Shown: positions 9,824 through 20,950, numbered from the stretch's first letter. The stretch: DNA of 64,000 nt from Brachionus manjavacas (GCA_019054805.1 JAHQIY010000004.1:2542001-2606000); one strand, 5' to 3'. Program-made: numbers and translations. Notes: generated from the letters alone by a model not told the origin.

Positions 9824-11745
9824 TGTGTTTGAATTACAGAATGTATCCGATGTTGAAATAACATTGAAAAAGTGTGAAGTTTCAAATATTTTTTTCAGTT
9901 TCAAATAGAAAAATAATTTCAAGTTAATATTGCAAATATTTTCATATTTGAAATTAAACTTGATAGTGAAATCGAATGAATTTAATTTTTAATAAAAATT
10001 TGAAAAAAATATTGAAAATTCTTTTAACCAAAATACCAATTCAAATACCCAAGGGTCGTTCTATTAGTAAATAAGACATAATGAAGGCTGTTATTCTTCA
10101 GCAAAATGGAAAATCATATTCCGAAATAGGGAATGATCTTAAACGTCCAAATAATGCATAAAGGCTATCGATTCTGATTGACTCGAAATCACAAATATTG
10201 TCAAAGTCCTTAGACGAATCATTAATTTGATTTCATGCCGCAGCAAAATAATTAAAGGCTACGAAAATTTCAAAAATAAATGTTGGACACATTCACAGCT
10301 AAAAAAAAGCACTGTGAATTTGGTCATATTATTTGATCTTCGGAATCACGAAGAGACACAGTTGTAGATTATGGTGAAAAGATAACCCAGATTGTCAGAC
10401 CATTTTTTTCCAAAAGCGTAGATTCTAATGGTTCGTGAAGAAATCGAAACCGATTAAAATTTAAAAATACGAGATTTGATAAGCTTCGCGGACCGCAAAA
10501 TGTCTAGTTTTGGCAAAAAGCCTGCTTTTAGGAGTACCAGAAGTGACAGTGAAGATCTCCAAATCAAATGGGTTAAATTTGAAAATCATTTCAATCATCA
10601 TCAAATGTATGCTTATAATTTAATACATACAAATTTTTCACACAATGTTCAACGACCATTGAACAACCAAAAACTGCACTTCACTTTGAATCCGAATCAG
10701 TTAATACAAACAGAGCAACTTTGAAGTGAAAAGAAAAGATTAGAAGTTCTTTAATGCTATTAAAGCTGTGAAGTCAAGAAAAAGTTTCGACCGTGAAAAA
10801 CAAGTGACAATTCACCAACACACTCGTTCATTACATCTGGATAGTGGAGCAGATAGGATGATTGCTAATTTAAAAATGTTCAATCTAATAAATAGACATG
10901 TACCAGAATCAAAACTTGAGGTTCACTCTGGCTGCGATCTCTTTCCAAGCACAGACCAGATTAAAATTCTTGTCAAAGTGAAACTCTCACGTTGCATTGT
11001 GTCAATTGGAAAAAAACTTATGGATGTGGAAATCTTGGTCACTTAGACCGATTCTAATTATGATAGTCTTTTGGGCAGAGATTTAATTAACAGGTTGAAA
11101 CACCCAGGCCCTAGATTCGAGTATATATAAATCATTGTAAGAACAATGTTTGATGAAGTGCGTAAAATCTTATGAAAAAAAATGCGTGAAAAACGCTTCA
11201 AGAAAACGGGGAAATTAAGAAATTCAAAATCTCATAAAAAAGCTCATAAAAAATTCTAATTCGATTTGAAATAATGGAACAAGACAAAATAGAGACAGAT
11301 AATGTTCAGTGACGAAATTAACATTGAAGTAGACAATACAAGAAAATAGTTCTATTGGAATTTGGTGCTATATGAGCCTACTTCGTCTAGGATTTTTTCT
11401 ATATTTGACGAAAGGCTTAATTCTTACAGATATGTTGGTACTTTAAGGAAATAAATTATTTTCATCAAAGGTATTATTGAGAGAATACAAGGCCATCATA
11501 TTTCAACAAGACAATGCCCCATGTCATCATGACAAAGTAGTGATGAAATGGTTCCAAGAGCAAAATATTCAAGTCTAATCTTGGTCTGAGAACAGCTCAG
11601 ATCTGAATTGCATTGAAAATTAATGGAGTTGGATCGATTAGAAGATTGCAAAATACGAAGGTCATTCGATGAGCTGAAGGAAATCGTTCAAGTATTCTAA
11701 ATAATGTACCAAAATCAATTTTTTAGAACTAAGTAGACTCAAAGC
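9824..11745 (+). mobile_element. Degenerate Tc1/mariner element with nested insertion
   Basis: The left part (9824-9960) closely matches the ~170-bp terminal repeat of the fold-back element at 61132-62094. From 10081 the plus strand reads MKAVILQQNGKSYSEIGNDL, a transposase N-terminal helix-turn-helix. Further on, 11300-11460 preserves MFSDEIN and NSYRYVGTL-like blocks. Then 11490-11640 gives FQQDNAPCHHDKVVMKWF and NSSDLNCIEN, the second Asp block and the third catalytic block of DD34E-type transposases. Stops and frameshifts are frequent. About 0.8 kb between the HTH and catalytic halves does not fit the transposase and holds a retropepsin-like frame. I could not find the matching right terminal repeat after 11745. 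Confidence 0.8.
10768..11130 (+). pseudogene. Retroviral-type aspartic protease fragment nested in Tc1 relic
   Basis: The frame from 10768 reads LHLDSGADRMIAN about 25 residues in, a DSG active-site loop as in LTR-retrotransposon proteases. After a stop at 11044-11046 the same frame continues with NYDSLLGRDLINRL, matching the ILGRD block that usually follows about 60-80 residues later. The preceding 10476-10724 frame is probably part of the same insert but I recognise no domain in it. The insert splits the Tc1/mariner transposase, so it arrived later or the region was rearranged. Confidence 0.6.
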
Positions 11746-13178
11746 CAAAAAAAATAATAGACTGGTTTGAAAAAACTTTATTCAACTCGTTTCTTAATTT
11801 TTTCAAAATGTTTTTTTTAAATAAATTGTAGATCGAATTTTTTATTTTTGAAAAAATTTTTGTTTAAAATTTTTTTTTTTATAAAATTCTAATAAAGGAA
11901 ATTAAAAATTCTTCATCCGCTTTTTTCACTTTTTATATATTTATTTATTTCATTGAGCGCTTTGAAGGCGATGTAAAATTAGAAAAAAAAATATAAATTA
12001 ATTATATAAATCAGAATACTGTAGCAAAAATCCATGCTTTTGTGTCTTAGTAGAGCTTTACTGAAATTGCAAACAGCTAGCTTTTTTCCTATAATTTAAA
12101 GTTGTATTTTAATCTCAAATTTAAATTTATTTTTATCAAATTTTTTTAAAAAATACAACAAAAAATAATTGGGTCTTGCCTGTTATGTGACCAAGGGGGT
12201 CTTTTTTTAATTGACCTGATGACTCATGTCAGTTTGGTGACCGGAATTTTTTTTCTCGGGTCACATAAGTTTGGGTCACACATTAAATGACCATTTTTCT
12301 TTCTTTTTTTTTATTTTATACCAAAACATATTTTTGACCCATTTTATTATTTGCAACAAAATTAAAAAAATTACAGAATTAATAGTTATTTAAGTTGTTA
12401 TAAAACGTTTGTTTTACTCATAAAACACATTCCATTGGATTTGTATGCTTATTCAAGGCTCTGTTCACCGTGATTCTCTTTTTCCATTTTATTATTTTTT
12501 TTCAAAAATAAATCACTGCTTTTTAAATAGTTCTAAGAAGATTTCAAATTTCCTACATCATTTTTTTGAATAATTTTTATTTTGCTTATTTTAGCATGAG
12601 AAAAGAAATTTAAATTTTTATTCTTTAAAAATTTGGAATTATTTAAATTTTGGTGACCTATCAGAATACTTTTGTTACCCATTAAAATATTTGGGTCACC
12701 AAACTGAAATGAGTCATCAGGTCACATATTAATTTTGTATTGGAATTCTGTAAAGAAATTCACAATTCCCAAATAAAAAAAAAAACCAAAATAATTAAAA
12801 ATCTCAATGTTAATGTTAAATGTGTTATTTTTTTGTTTTAAATTTATCTTTTTGTTTATCTATCTGATGAATTTATCACTGATTTCTTTAAAAAAATTAT
12901 CAAAATTTTAAAATTGAATTATAATTATTGCTTTATCTTATCTCTTGACATAAATTTAAAATTGGCTATTTTGACCTAAAAATTCTTTTAAATTAAATTC
13001 GATGAATTTTAGTTGAAAACATTATATAAGCTCTAATTCTAAGAATATTTTTATCCAAATCTTTTTACATTTATTGACAAAATTAAAAAAAAATACAATG
13101 ATAAGATAAATATTCTAATTTGAATCAAAGCTCAAATATAAATGTTTACCTCATAATTCTAAAACAAACTTTACCAAA
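11746..13178. other. Spacer containing a MITE
   Basis: Apart from the inverted-repeat element at 12212-12724 I see only AT-rich, non-coding DNA. The promoter of the MAM gene should lie close to 13178. Confidence 0.5.
12212..12724. repeat. MITE with 31-bp terminal inverted repeats
   Basis: Inverted arms 12212-12242 and 12694-12724 differ at one of 31 bases and contain TGACCTGATGACTCAT and CAGTTTGGTGACC. Extra copies of TATGTGACC lie just outside the left arm (12184-12192) and at the right edge. The 450-bp interior is non-coding and holds further GGTCAC motifs. A non-autonomous DNA transposon is the simplest reading. Confidence 0.75.
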
Positions 13179-13770
13179 ATGAAAAAAAGTTTATTTGTTT
13201 TTTTTAGCACCATTCTTTTGACAGTTAAAGCACAAGATTGTAAGTTTAAAGTGCTCTTGAAAAATTTGATAACAATTTTTTTTTAATTTACACAAAAAAG
13301 CTTCTTCTCAAATTTCATGCAATTTTGACTCTGACTGGTGCAACTTTACACCTAATGTCTATTTCACTCGAAATACTGGAGCATCGCCATCGATTACTTC
13401 AGGACCAACTGAAGATCGAACCGGTGATGGTTTTTACTCTTTGTGCAATGGCAAACTTTTGCTTGATCCAAACGAAAAGTGCTTGTTTTACCAAAATGTA
13501 TCATTGTTAGCTGACACTGACCTAAAATTTTGGTACCATATGAGTGGAGTTCATATTGGGACACTTGAAGTTATTCTGAATGAAACTGATGTTGTTTGGT
13601 CATTGAGTGGCAAACAAAAAAATGAGTGGATTCAAGCTGAAATAATTCTTCCAACAGGAGATTACAGTCTTGCGTTTTCTGCTAATCGCTCAGTTTATGG
13701 TCGTTCTTCATGTGACATTGGTTTGGATGATATATACCTAAAAGGCCAACCATGTAATTTTAATAAATAA
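13179..13770 (+). CDS. Secreted single-MAM-domain protein, two exons
   Basis: Exon 1 (13179-13239) encodes MKKSLFVFFSTILLTVKAQD, a good signal peptide. It is followed by a 61-bp intron (GTAAGT...AAG, 13240-13300) and exon 2 (13301-13770). The joined product is 176 residues. After the signal it is essentially one MAM domain: it opens with CNFDSDWCNF, continues through TEDRTGDGFYSLCNG, LKFWYHMSG, GTLEVIL and NEWIQAEIILP, and ends in SSCDIGLDDIYLKGQPC. Cysteines are placed as usual for the two MAM disulfides. There is no membrane anchor, so it should be an extracellular adhesion or matrix-type protein. AATAAA overlaps the stop codon. A second MAM gene lies 5.2 kb downstream on the same strand, which suggests a local family interrupted by a LINE. 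Confidence 0.85.
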
Positions 13771-14810
13771 AAAAATAGAGCCCACTATTTTAGATAAAAT
13801 ATAGATTGTGAGGTATGCTATTTGAATTTATTTAAATTAGTTCAATTTTCTTTTTAAAAAAAAGAATGCAGAAAATAAGTTTAAATAATTGGTTTTTAAA
13901 AATAATTTTTACAAGGTATTATGGTAACAAGACTGGTCAAAGAATCTCTTCTAAATATTTGAATATTGTTTTATTTTCGGTTTAAATTAAAAAAGATAAT
14001 TTTATAAAATAGCTGTTTTTGCTAAATTTATATTTATTGGGTTTAGTCTCATTTAAACAAAAAAATCAATTAATCCAATTTGAATTAAACAATAAATAAA
14101 AGATGTTTTGTTCTTTAGGAAATTTGTTATAAGGGAGTTACCCATGCCTAAAAATATAAATTATTCTCTTAAAAAAATTTTTCTTTTTCTTTTTTTTATT
14201 TAAAGCGTAAAGTTGGTAAGTGACGATTCATCTTTAAAACAAACGTAACCATACTAATTTAAACCAATATTAGGATATTATTGAGCATAAATGAATTTTT
14301 GAAAAATTCTAAAAGAGGACAAAACAAGATGGCCAAAAAATGACACTGTAAAATTTAAAAACAAAAAAAATTTTAAAACAAAACTAAATGGTATATTTTC
14401 GGCAAATTGAAGTTTGAGATCAAGATCAAAAGATCAAAAATAAAATCTAAATATTTTTTTTATAATAGAAGAACAAATAATTTTTTCTTAAGTACTTTAT
14501 TTTCATGTATAAAATTTTGAATTATCTCTTTTTTTTAAACTTGAATTGGTTTAAATTTTTTAATTGATTTTAATAAGAACTCTTAGAGGCAAAAAAATAA
14601 TGTTTTAAAATTTATAGTTTATTTTAGTGGAAAAAATTAAAATTATTTTAGTTTAGAATGAATGAATTTAAAAACTATGAATTAATGTAACCTGAATTAA
14701 ATAAATTTTGATTTTTTTTTGTTAAAAAAATTAGAAGTCAATCATATTTAAAGTTTATTTTATAACGAACCATTATTAGACACAATAAATCTAGTAAAGA
14801 CTTGTTTATA
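13771..14810. other. 1 kb AT-rich spacer
   Basis: I see no gene, RNA or clear repeat here. Short GGTAAC/GGTCAA motifs near 13923-13940 look incidental. Confidence 0.5.
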
Positions 14811-14896
14811 AGTGACAGTTTTAAGTCTAAGTCACAAAAATTTAAGTCAAAGTAATGACTTGGCTTAAATTTTTTTTTTTTTTAAGTCGCATAAAT
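14811..14896. repeat. AAGTC-rich fold-back repeat, left copy
   Basis: Clustered AAGTC and GACTT motifs with a poly-T core resemble the element at 63876-63970. LINE copy A ends directly against it at 14899, so the LINE probably inserted into or beside this repeat. Confidence 0.5.
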
Positions 14897-14898
14897 TT

Positions 14899-17542
14899 GT
14901 AGTAGTAGTAGTAGTAGTAGTTCTTGCTGCGACACCTAACATGTAGATTGTCTAAGCCCATCACCGCCAATTGGCCGTGTAGAGCTGTAGCAGCCGATTC
15001 CATTGAACTTATCTAAAGCCATTTTAAAATTAGCGGTTGACTTGGATTTCACCACGTTTTCTGGCAACCTATTCCAATGCGGAACTACTCTGTTTGAGAA
15101 AAATACATGTCTGGCATTTACTGCAGCCGCAAAATCGTTTCTAATTTTAGCTGGGAAACTTTCTCTCTGGACTCTGATGCTATTTCCTCTTAACGCCCCG
15201 GCTGGTCCCTTGTTTTCTGATTTATTCACTAGATTCTTGACCAAGCTTCCTTTTCTATTCCATTCACTAGTTTGTACATTTCAATCAAGTCCCCTCTCAC
15301 TCTTCTTTCACTCAGCTTTGTCAGTCCTAATTTTGTCAGCCTCTTTTCATACGGCATGTTTCTTACAGACAAAGGTATTTTTGTTGCCCTCTCTTGCACC
15401 TTTTCCAACGCATTCACGTCCATTTTCATACTTGGATTCCAAACCTGCACTGCGTAATCTAGGTAGGGTCTCACCATGGATATATACAATCTTACCCACA
15501 GTCTTTCCTCTCTACTTGTAAACGTTCGCTTTAGCATTCCAAGCACCCTACTCGCTTTCGCACAAGCACTTTTCACTTGGCTGGTCCACTTTAAATCTGA
15601 TGAAACCATCACTCCAAGATCCCTTTCACAATCTGTGGTCGCTAGTATAACATTCCTGTTGCTTTTTTTAATTGATATCCAGCTGATTTCTTATATTTAT
15701 GCCTTTCATTTAGTCTGCCGAAATGCATTACTTTACATTTGTTAGCACAAAGTCCCATACGCCAAACCTCTATCCATTGACATACTGCATCCAGATCTTT
15801 CTGTAACATCGCTCTCTCATAAACATTATTAACTATACCGAGTATTTTTGAGTCATCTGCATACAATTCCATTTTATTTGAAACGCAGTCAGGTAGGTCA
15901 TTTATGTACAAAACAAATAGCAGGGGTCCAAGTACAGATCCTTGCGGAACTCCACTCAGTACCTCTGACCATCTAGAAACTCCATCTCCAAGTACAACTC
16001 GCTGAGTTCTCATACTCAAAAAGTCTTCGAGCCAACTTACTTTTTTCTCACCTAGTCAATAACCACGTAGTTTATGAAGAAGTCGTTGATGCGGTACCGT
16101 ATCAAAAGCCTTTGAAAAGTCTAATAGTATTTCATCCACACTGTTACCTATGGCCAACTCAGTCGTGATCATATCAAGCGTTTCAAGTAGATTCGTTACA
16201 CAACCTTTCTTTGGAACAAATCCATGTTGACTTCCAATTATTAGATTATTCTCTTGAAGGTAAAACATTATTCGGTCCCTGACAATACCTTCCAGAACTT
16301 TACAAGCGACAGACGTCAGTGATACGGGTCGATAATTAGCTGGCTCTAATTTACTTCCTTTTTTGTAGATTGGAGACACGTTTGCTCTTTTCCACTCTTT
16401 TGGGATTTTTCCTGTCTCTAATGATTTTTCGAAAATTATCTTCAATGGAACTGACATCGTTTTTGCGCAGTTTTTCAGTATCAGTGGATGTACTTGGTCT
16501 GTGCCCATCGATTTGTTGCCATTTAATTTCTCTAGTCTCCGTTCAATCAGATCCTCGTTTAGCTCCTGCATGACATTCTCAATATCGAAAGTAGAGGAAG
16601 TACGTAAAGGAAAAAAAGGCAAATTATCATTGGTTTCTTTATTAAAGACTGAATGAAACTGATCATTTAATAGCTCAGCTATCAGTTTTTTATCACTCGT
16701 TACTTCACCCTCTTTTGTTCTTAACATTCTTATTTCTTCCTTTACTTCCATCTTGTTTTTTACATAGGCATAAATTAGTTTCGGATCACTTTTTGCTTTT
16801 TTAGACAGTCTGTTCTCATAATCCGATTTTACATTTCTTAACTTCTGTTTTAACTCTCTACATGCTTTTCCATAATAATATTTACTTATTTCAAATGAAC
16901 TTTTATTACATGCTTTCATCTTATACCAAGCTCGATGCTTTAGTTTTATCACTCTATTAACCTCGTAGTTCATCCATTTTTCGCTCTTTCGCAAATTCTC
17001 TCTTTTCTCGGGTACGTTTTTCTCATAGAATCGCAGGTACACATTCAGAAAACTTGCATAACATTCATTAACATGCCGTCCAACAAATTCTTTTTTCCAG
17101 TCCACTGACCTCATACCAGTGTTGATTTGGTGAAAATCAGCCTTTCTTACGTTTTTTCTCTTTTTTTTCGTAAATCTTGTGCTCACAACCTTTATTGCAA
17201 ATTTCCATTTTCTATCAACACATGAGCCTTCTCGTCTTCACCTAGTGGTGGTAAAGCCCTCACTTCCAGAACTCTTTCAGGCTCACTCGTTAACAGTAGA
17301 TCAAGTACACTTGAATTTCCATTTTTTCCATATATAAATGTTGGAAAATCTACACACTGAATCATATACGATTCATCTAAGCCTTCCAAGAACCGCATCT
17401 CATTTTCTCCACTGGCATTTCCGCCATCACATGTCCAGCTGATTTCTGGGAAATTGAAATCTCCACAGACTACCACCGCATTAAATATTTTATTCTCAAT
17501 CATTTTCCTTGCCTCTTTTAATGAATCATTCACACATTGTAA
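14899..17542 (-). mobile_element. LINE retrotransposon, copy A (5'-truncated)
   Basis: On the minus strand the element runs from a truncated endonuclease region at 17542 to a 3' tail of ACT repeats at 14899-14922. It is almost identical to copy B at 29205-31838, which lies in the opposite orientation. Copy A keeps about 240 bp that copy B has lost (about 16925-17157). It is shorter than B at the 5' end, stopping in the endonuclease. A microsatellite 3' tail in place of poly(A) is typical of CR1/L2/Rex-like LINEs. Confidence 0.9.
14936..17533 (-). pseudogene. LINE ORF2: endonuclease remnant and reverse transcriptase
   Basis: Minus-strand pieces in order: endonuclease C-terminal part (17533-17192, with VVVCGDFNFPEISW); linker and RT fingers/palm (17186-16056, with NYRPVSLTSVACKVLE and ILLDFSKAFDTVPH); RT palm (16019-15642, with GVPQGSVLGPLLFVLYINDL and YADD); thumb and C-terminal domain (15612-15229, then 15244-14936 after a frame change). 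An in-frame TGA follows HKLRGY and is also present in copy B, as is the frame change at the A7 run near 15663-15669. Frameshifts near 17190 and 15240 are private to this copy. The enzyme would nick target DNA and reverse transcribe the element RNA, but this copy cannot make it without recoding or repair. Confidence 0.85.
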
Positions 17543-18056
17543 TCATAAAAAAAATATTTCTTTTATTTTTGTTTGTTGGAGTCACCAAACCAGCATCGTC
17601 GCCGAGTCACATAATTGACATGACCCAAATTTTTTGATTTTCTGGCTGAAGAAAGAAATAAAGCCAAATAATTTAGGGAATTTTCAAAATTTTGGGTCAA
17701 TGTTTTTGTAGGACCAATTTAACTGAGCCAAATAGAAGAGTGAAAAGGGTGCTAAAATCAAGACTTAAATTTTTTTCTAAAAACTTCAATAAACTTTAAA
17801 TATAACTTTATTTTTCAATTAAAAATTTTTTGATTACAAAAAATTCCTTTTTAAATTTAATATTTTTGGTCACAAAAATATTAAATATTTTTGGTTTAGA
17901 ATGTTTTATAATTTTTATCTTGATTTTTAAATTTTCTGATTTTGGAGACTTACTTTTCATTCATTTTTATCAATTAGAAGTTTTAGATAAACAATAATTA
18001 GTAATTTCCTAGTATTTTTTTACTATTTTTTTGTTATCAAGATATTCTTCTTAAAG
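17543..18056. other. AT-rich spacer with a GTCACC fragment
   Basis: A short segment at 17577-17630 (GTCACCAAAC, then AGTCACATAATTGACATGACCC) resembles the arms of the MITE at 12212-12724. The rest shows nothing I can name. Confidence 0.4.
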
Positions 18057-18365
18057 CAAGTAAAAAACAGTTCAGTATGCTGGAATATCTTGACTTTCCA
18101 TCGCGATGTAAAGTTCGATCATAAAAATACCTCTTTTTGCAAACAACTTAGCAATCTTGAGAAAAAAACTCATATTGATGTTATGGCTTATAGTTCTAAG
18201 ACTTCTCTAGCAATAATCGATCATTTATTTATCGAGGAAAATCGTGGTCTAGTTGATTCCAATAAGTTTGTTGTTACCCAAGTCAAATTTTTTGAATTAG
18301 ACTTAGCCTTCTTTAATTTTCATGATTTATTAAATGATCTACTTAAGATAGATTTTTATAAATAA
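18057..18365 (+). CDS. Unrecognised short coding segment, paralogue of 32401-32673
   Basis: An open frame runs from a possible splice acceptor (AAAG, ending at 18056) to the TAA at 18363-18365 and encodes about 102 residues. It is clearly related to the plus-strand segment at 32401-32673. Both share the order F-D-x-K-N-x-S, C-[KR]-Q, NLEKK, an I-x-DH-x-F block, NRGLV and S-x-K-F. Two separate copies keeping one frame argue that this is or was real protein. I recognise no family and see no signal peptide or membrane span. It could be a terminal exon of a gene whose other exons I cannot identify, or a pseudogene. No ATG is well placed; TTG 18090 only follows from an ORF rule. Confidence 0.4.
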   Translation, partial: QVKNSSVCWNILTFHRDVKFDHKNTSFCKQLSNLEKKTHIDVMAYSSKTSLAIIDHLFIEENRGLVDSNKFVVTQVKFFELDLAFFNFHDLLNDLLKIDFYK

Positions 18366-18992
18366 TTGTGTCTATTACTTTTATATATCTTTCTAATAAC
18401 TCTTCCCGTATAATATAAGTCCATGGAGTTAAATTTATAAAATAAACGATTACTCAATTGAACATTTAATTGTAATTTTAATATTTTTTTATTTTTTAAT
18501 ATCATACTTCGATTTGTCCATGATTTGTCGACTTAAACTTCAATAAATAATAATAATAATAATTATCAAAGTGACAATTAACCGATTTCATTTTTTCTAA
18601 GTTCGTTACATAAAGGTATTTTTATAACTAGAGTATTACTCGTTTTTTTATAAATTCATTATATCGGAATTTCGTTATAAAGAAGTTCTTTATATCAAAA
18701 AAAATTAGCAATCATTTTCCTTTATAAAAATCGGTTATTAGATTCTTGGTTCGTTACACGAAGGTTCCACTGTAGCAGCAGGATTTTTAAAAAAATACTT
18801 TTTTATTTTACAATTAATTTCTTTATTTAATGTAATGTATAAACTAGTAAAATTGAAAAATTTCATAACTTTATTTTTAACATTAAAAAAAAATTGACAC
18901 TTGACATCGCCGGGCTTTTAGGGTAAAAACATTTTCTGAACTTTTTGTAGAAATACTTTATTATTGCTTTGAATTTTAAAATTTTGTTTAAG
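18366..18992. other. Spacer with AAT microsatellite
   Basis: An AAT repeat lies at about 18541-18565. The rest is AT-rich. Upstream exons of the following MAM gene could be here but I could not identify one. Confidence 0.45.
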
Positions 18993-20450
18993 TAACGACT
19001 CAACTGGTCACTGTAACACGTACCACAGCAGTACCGACAATGAACATAAGCTCAGATTTCGACACTTTGGACGATCTAAACGGGTGGCACACGCTTTTCG
19101 ATAAGAACAACTGGATTCAAGCTGATGGAGTTTCCAATGTCATTCTTGGTTATTATGGTCCAGGATCAGATTGGTCATCCATTACCACTGGTTTAAAAAA
19201 TATAACATTCAGCAACAGACCCTTAAACACATCTTGCTCCATTCCATACTCATTTTCGGTTTATCCAGACAAAATAGAATTTTACTGCAAAAAGGTGTCA
19301 ATTTATCAGAGGAAAAATCTACTTTGTGGACTGAATAAATATCCTTCACTGTCATATAAACAAGAAATAGCTTTATGTACCCAAGGAAATTATTTAATGA
19401 TAACAAGCGATAAGTTTGACTCAGATATTGGCTCGTACCGCTCCAGACTTTATTCCCCTGTTTTCAAACTTGCACCTGGCACAGACGAATTTTGTCTCAG
19501 CTTTAAATACAACATTTGGACTGCCTCCAATGACGGATTCAGAGTTTATGTGGAAAATTATCTCTTTCAAAGCGAGAACAAGCTTGTTTTTGACAAAAGA
19601 GGACCTTTGGTGGAAGACAGATGGCACTCGGCCGAAGTGCCTGTCACCAATGTTAGCTTTGAGCAAATAATTGTAATTTTTTAAAAATTTAGAATTTTCT
19701 AAATCTATTGATAAATTAAAAAAGATATTTTTTGAACCGACTAGAGGCGAAAACAGAGACATTCAATCTTCGATATCAATTGATTCAGTTAATTTAGAAT
19801 ATAGAGAATGTGATCCAGCATTAGTCGATTTTACAACTTCAAACACTCAATATTTCACAGCTGTTCAATCAACTCTAGGCAGCAAAAATACCTATACTTA
19901 TGATGCATCTAATTTTTTTACTTTTACTTCCAACAAAGCAATAACAACCCAGGAGTTGATTGAAACTTCAAGTAAACTTGAATATTATTCAAGTCAAAAG
20001 AATGATATGACTTCTAATGTTCAATCGACATTGGGCAACATAGAAACCTATTCTCATGACAAAAGTACATCAAATTCATTAAGTTTAACTTCCAGCAAAG
20101 CAATAACAACCCAGGAATTGATTGAAACTTCAAGTAAACTTGAATATTATTCAAGTCAAAAGAATGATGTGACTACAACGAAACAAATAATTCAAAGTCT
20201 ATCAGTCGAGCAAAATGATACGATAGATTTTGAAAATCAAACTAACATTGATAATTCATCACAAATGACCATTACACTAACTGGGCATTTGGATTCGACT
20301 GATGAAAATTCAAATACGGCTATATACGTAGCAGTGTCTGTGATTTCAAGCATTATTATTATTGTGATAGGTGGTGTCATTTTTAAGAAATATATTTTTA
20401 AGTACATAAAAAAAGATAAACCAAAAATAAATGACATCGAAATGTTATAG
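18993..20450 (+). CDS. MAM-domain type I membrane protein with repeated stalk (5' end uncertain)
   Basis: Two exons are clear: 18993 (or ATG 19040) to 19672, a 52-bp intron (GTAATT...AAAG, 19673-19724), then 19725-20450, joined in phase 0. From ATG 19040 the product is 452 residues. It has MAM features: FDTLDDLNGW near the start, YRSRLYSPVFKLAP, FCLSFKYNIW, DRWHSAEVPV and, across the splice, FFEPTRGENRDI...SISIDSVNLEYREC. A Ser/Thr-rich stalk follows with a tandemly duplicated ~54-residue unit. One membrane helix (AVSVISSIIIIVIGGVIF) and a short basic cytoplasmic tail end the protein. No signal peptide is visible. The frame stays open upstream to a possible acceptor at 18991-18992, so a 5' exon is probably missing. 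AATAAA lies at 20475-20480. It is likely a surface adhesion protein. Confidence 0.75.
19862..20184 (+). repeat. Tandem duplication in the MAM protein stalk
   Basis: Two units of about 160 bp (about 19862-20018 and 20020-20184) each encode VQSTLG, then AITTQELIETSSKLEYYSSQ and KND. Their last ~80 bp are almost identical at the DNA level, so the duplication is recent or homogenised. Confidence 0.8.
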
Positions 20451-20682
20451 TTTTTTTAACGTTTGAAATTTGCTAATAAATCTTGGTATTTAAATTTTAA
20501 ATTTTAATTTTCGTTCTAGCACGCAAGTATAATTAGCTCATTTTTTACTATTTTTTATTTATTTATTTATTAAGGGACGTCAAACTTTACAACATTCTTT
20601 TTATTTTTTTGAATTTTTAAGCCTAAGACTAATCTAAAAATTATTTCTAAATTTAAAATTTTCCAATTTAAAACCACTTTTT

Positions 20683-20950
20683 AGTAGTAGTAGTAGTAGT
20701 AGTGTGAGCTGTAACACATAAGTGTGAGTGCAGTTCATAACGCTGCACTTTATCAGCTTGCAACCTAAATTGCATTAAGTCAAAGTTCCTCAGTATCAGA
20801 TTCTGTAAACAGATCTTCTCCAGGTCTCCGACTTCATTTGTCTATCAATTTTGGCCTTAAACTGATAGACCGTATCAGTCCCTACTATTTCCGAGGGTAA
20901 AAGGTTCCAGGTTGTAGCTGTTCGGTTAAGTAAGAATTTATCCCTTTTTG
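20683..20950 (-). mobile_element. 5'-truncated LINE 3' end, different family
   Basis: The minus strand encodes KRDKFLLNRTATTWNLLPSE and then DTVYQFKAKID, the LINE C-terminal pattern (N-R-x...W-N-x-L-P...F-K-x-x-[IL]-D). An approximately 165-bp 3' UTR and an ACT-repeat tail (AGT on the plus strand, 20682-20704) follow. The protein differs from copies A and B, yet the 3' tail is the same trinucleotide. Confidence 0.75.

Noticed and set aside
15003..15521. 172-residue plus-strand frame over LINE copy A
   Set aside because: It is antisense to the RT C-terminal domain, and the same shadow appears over copy B.
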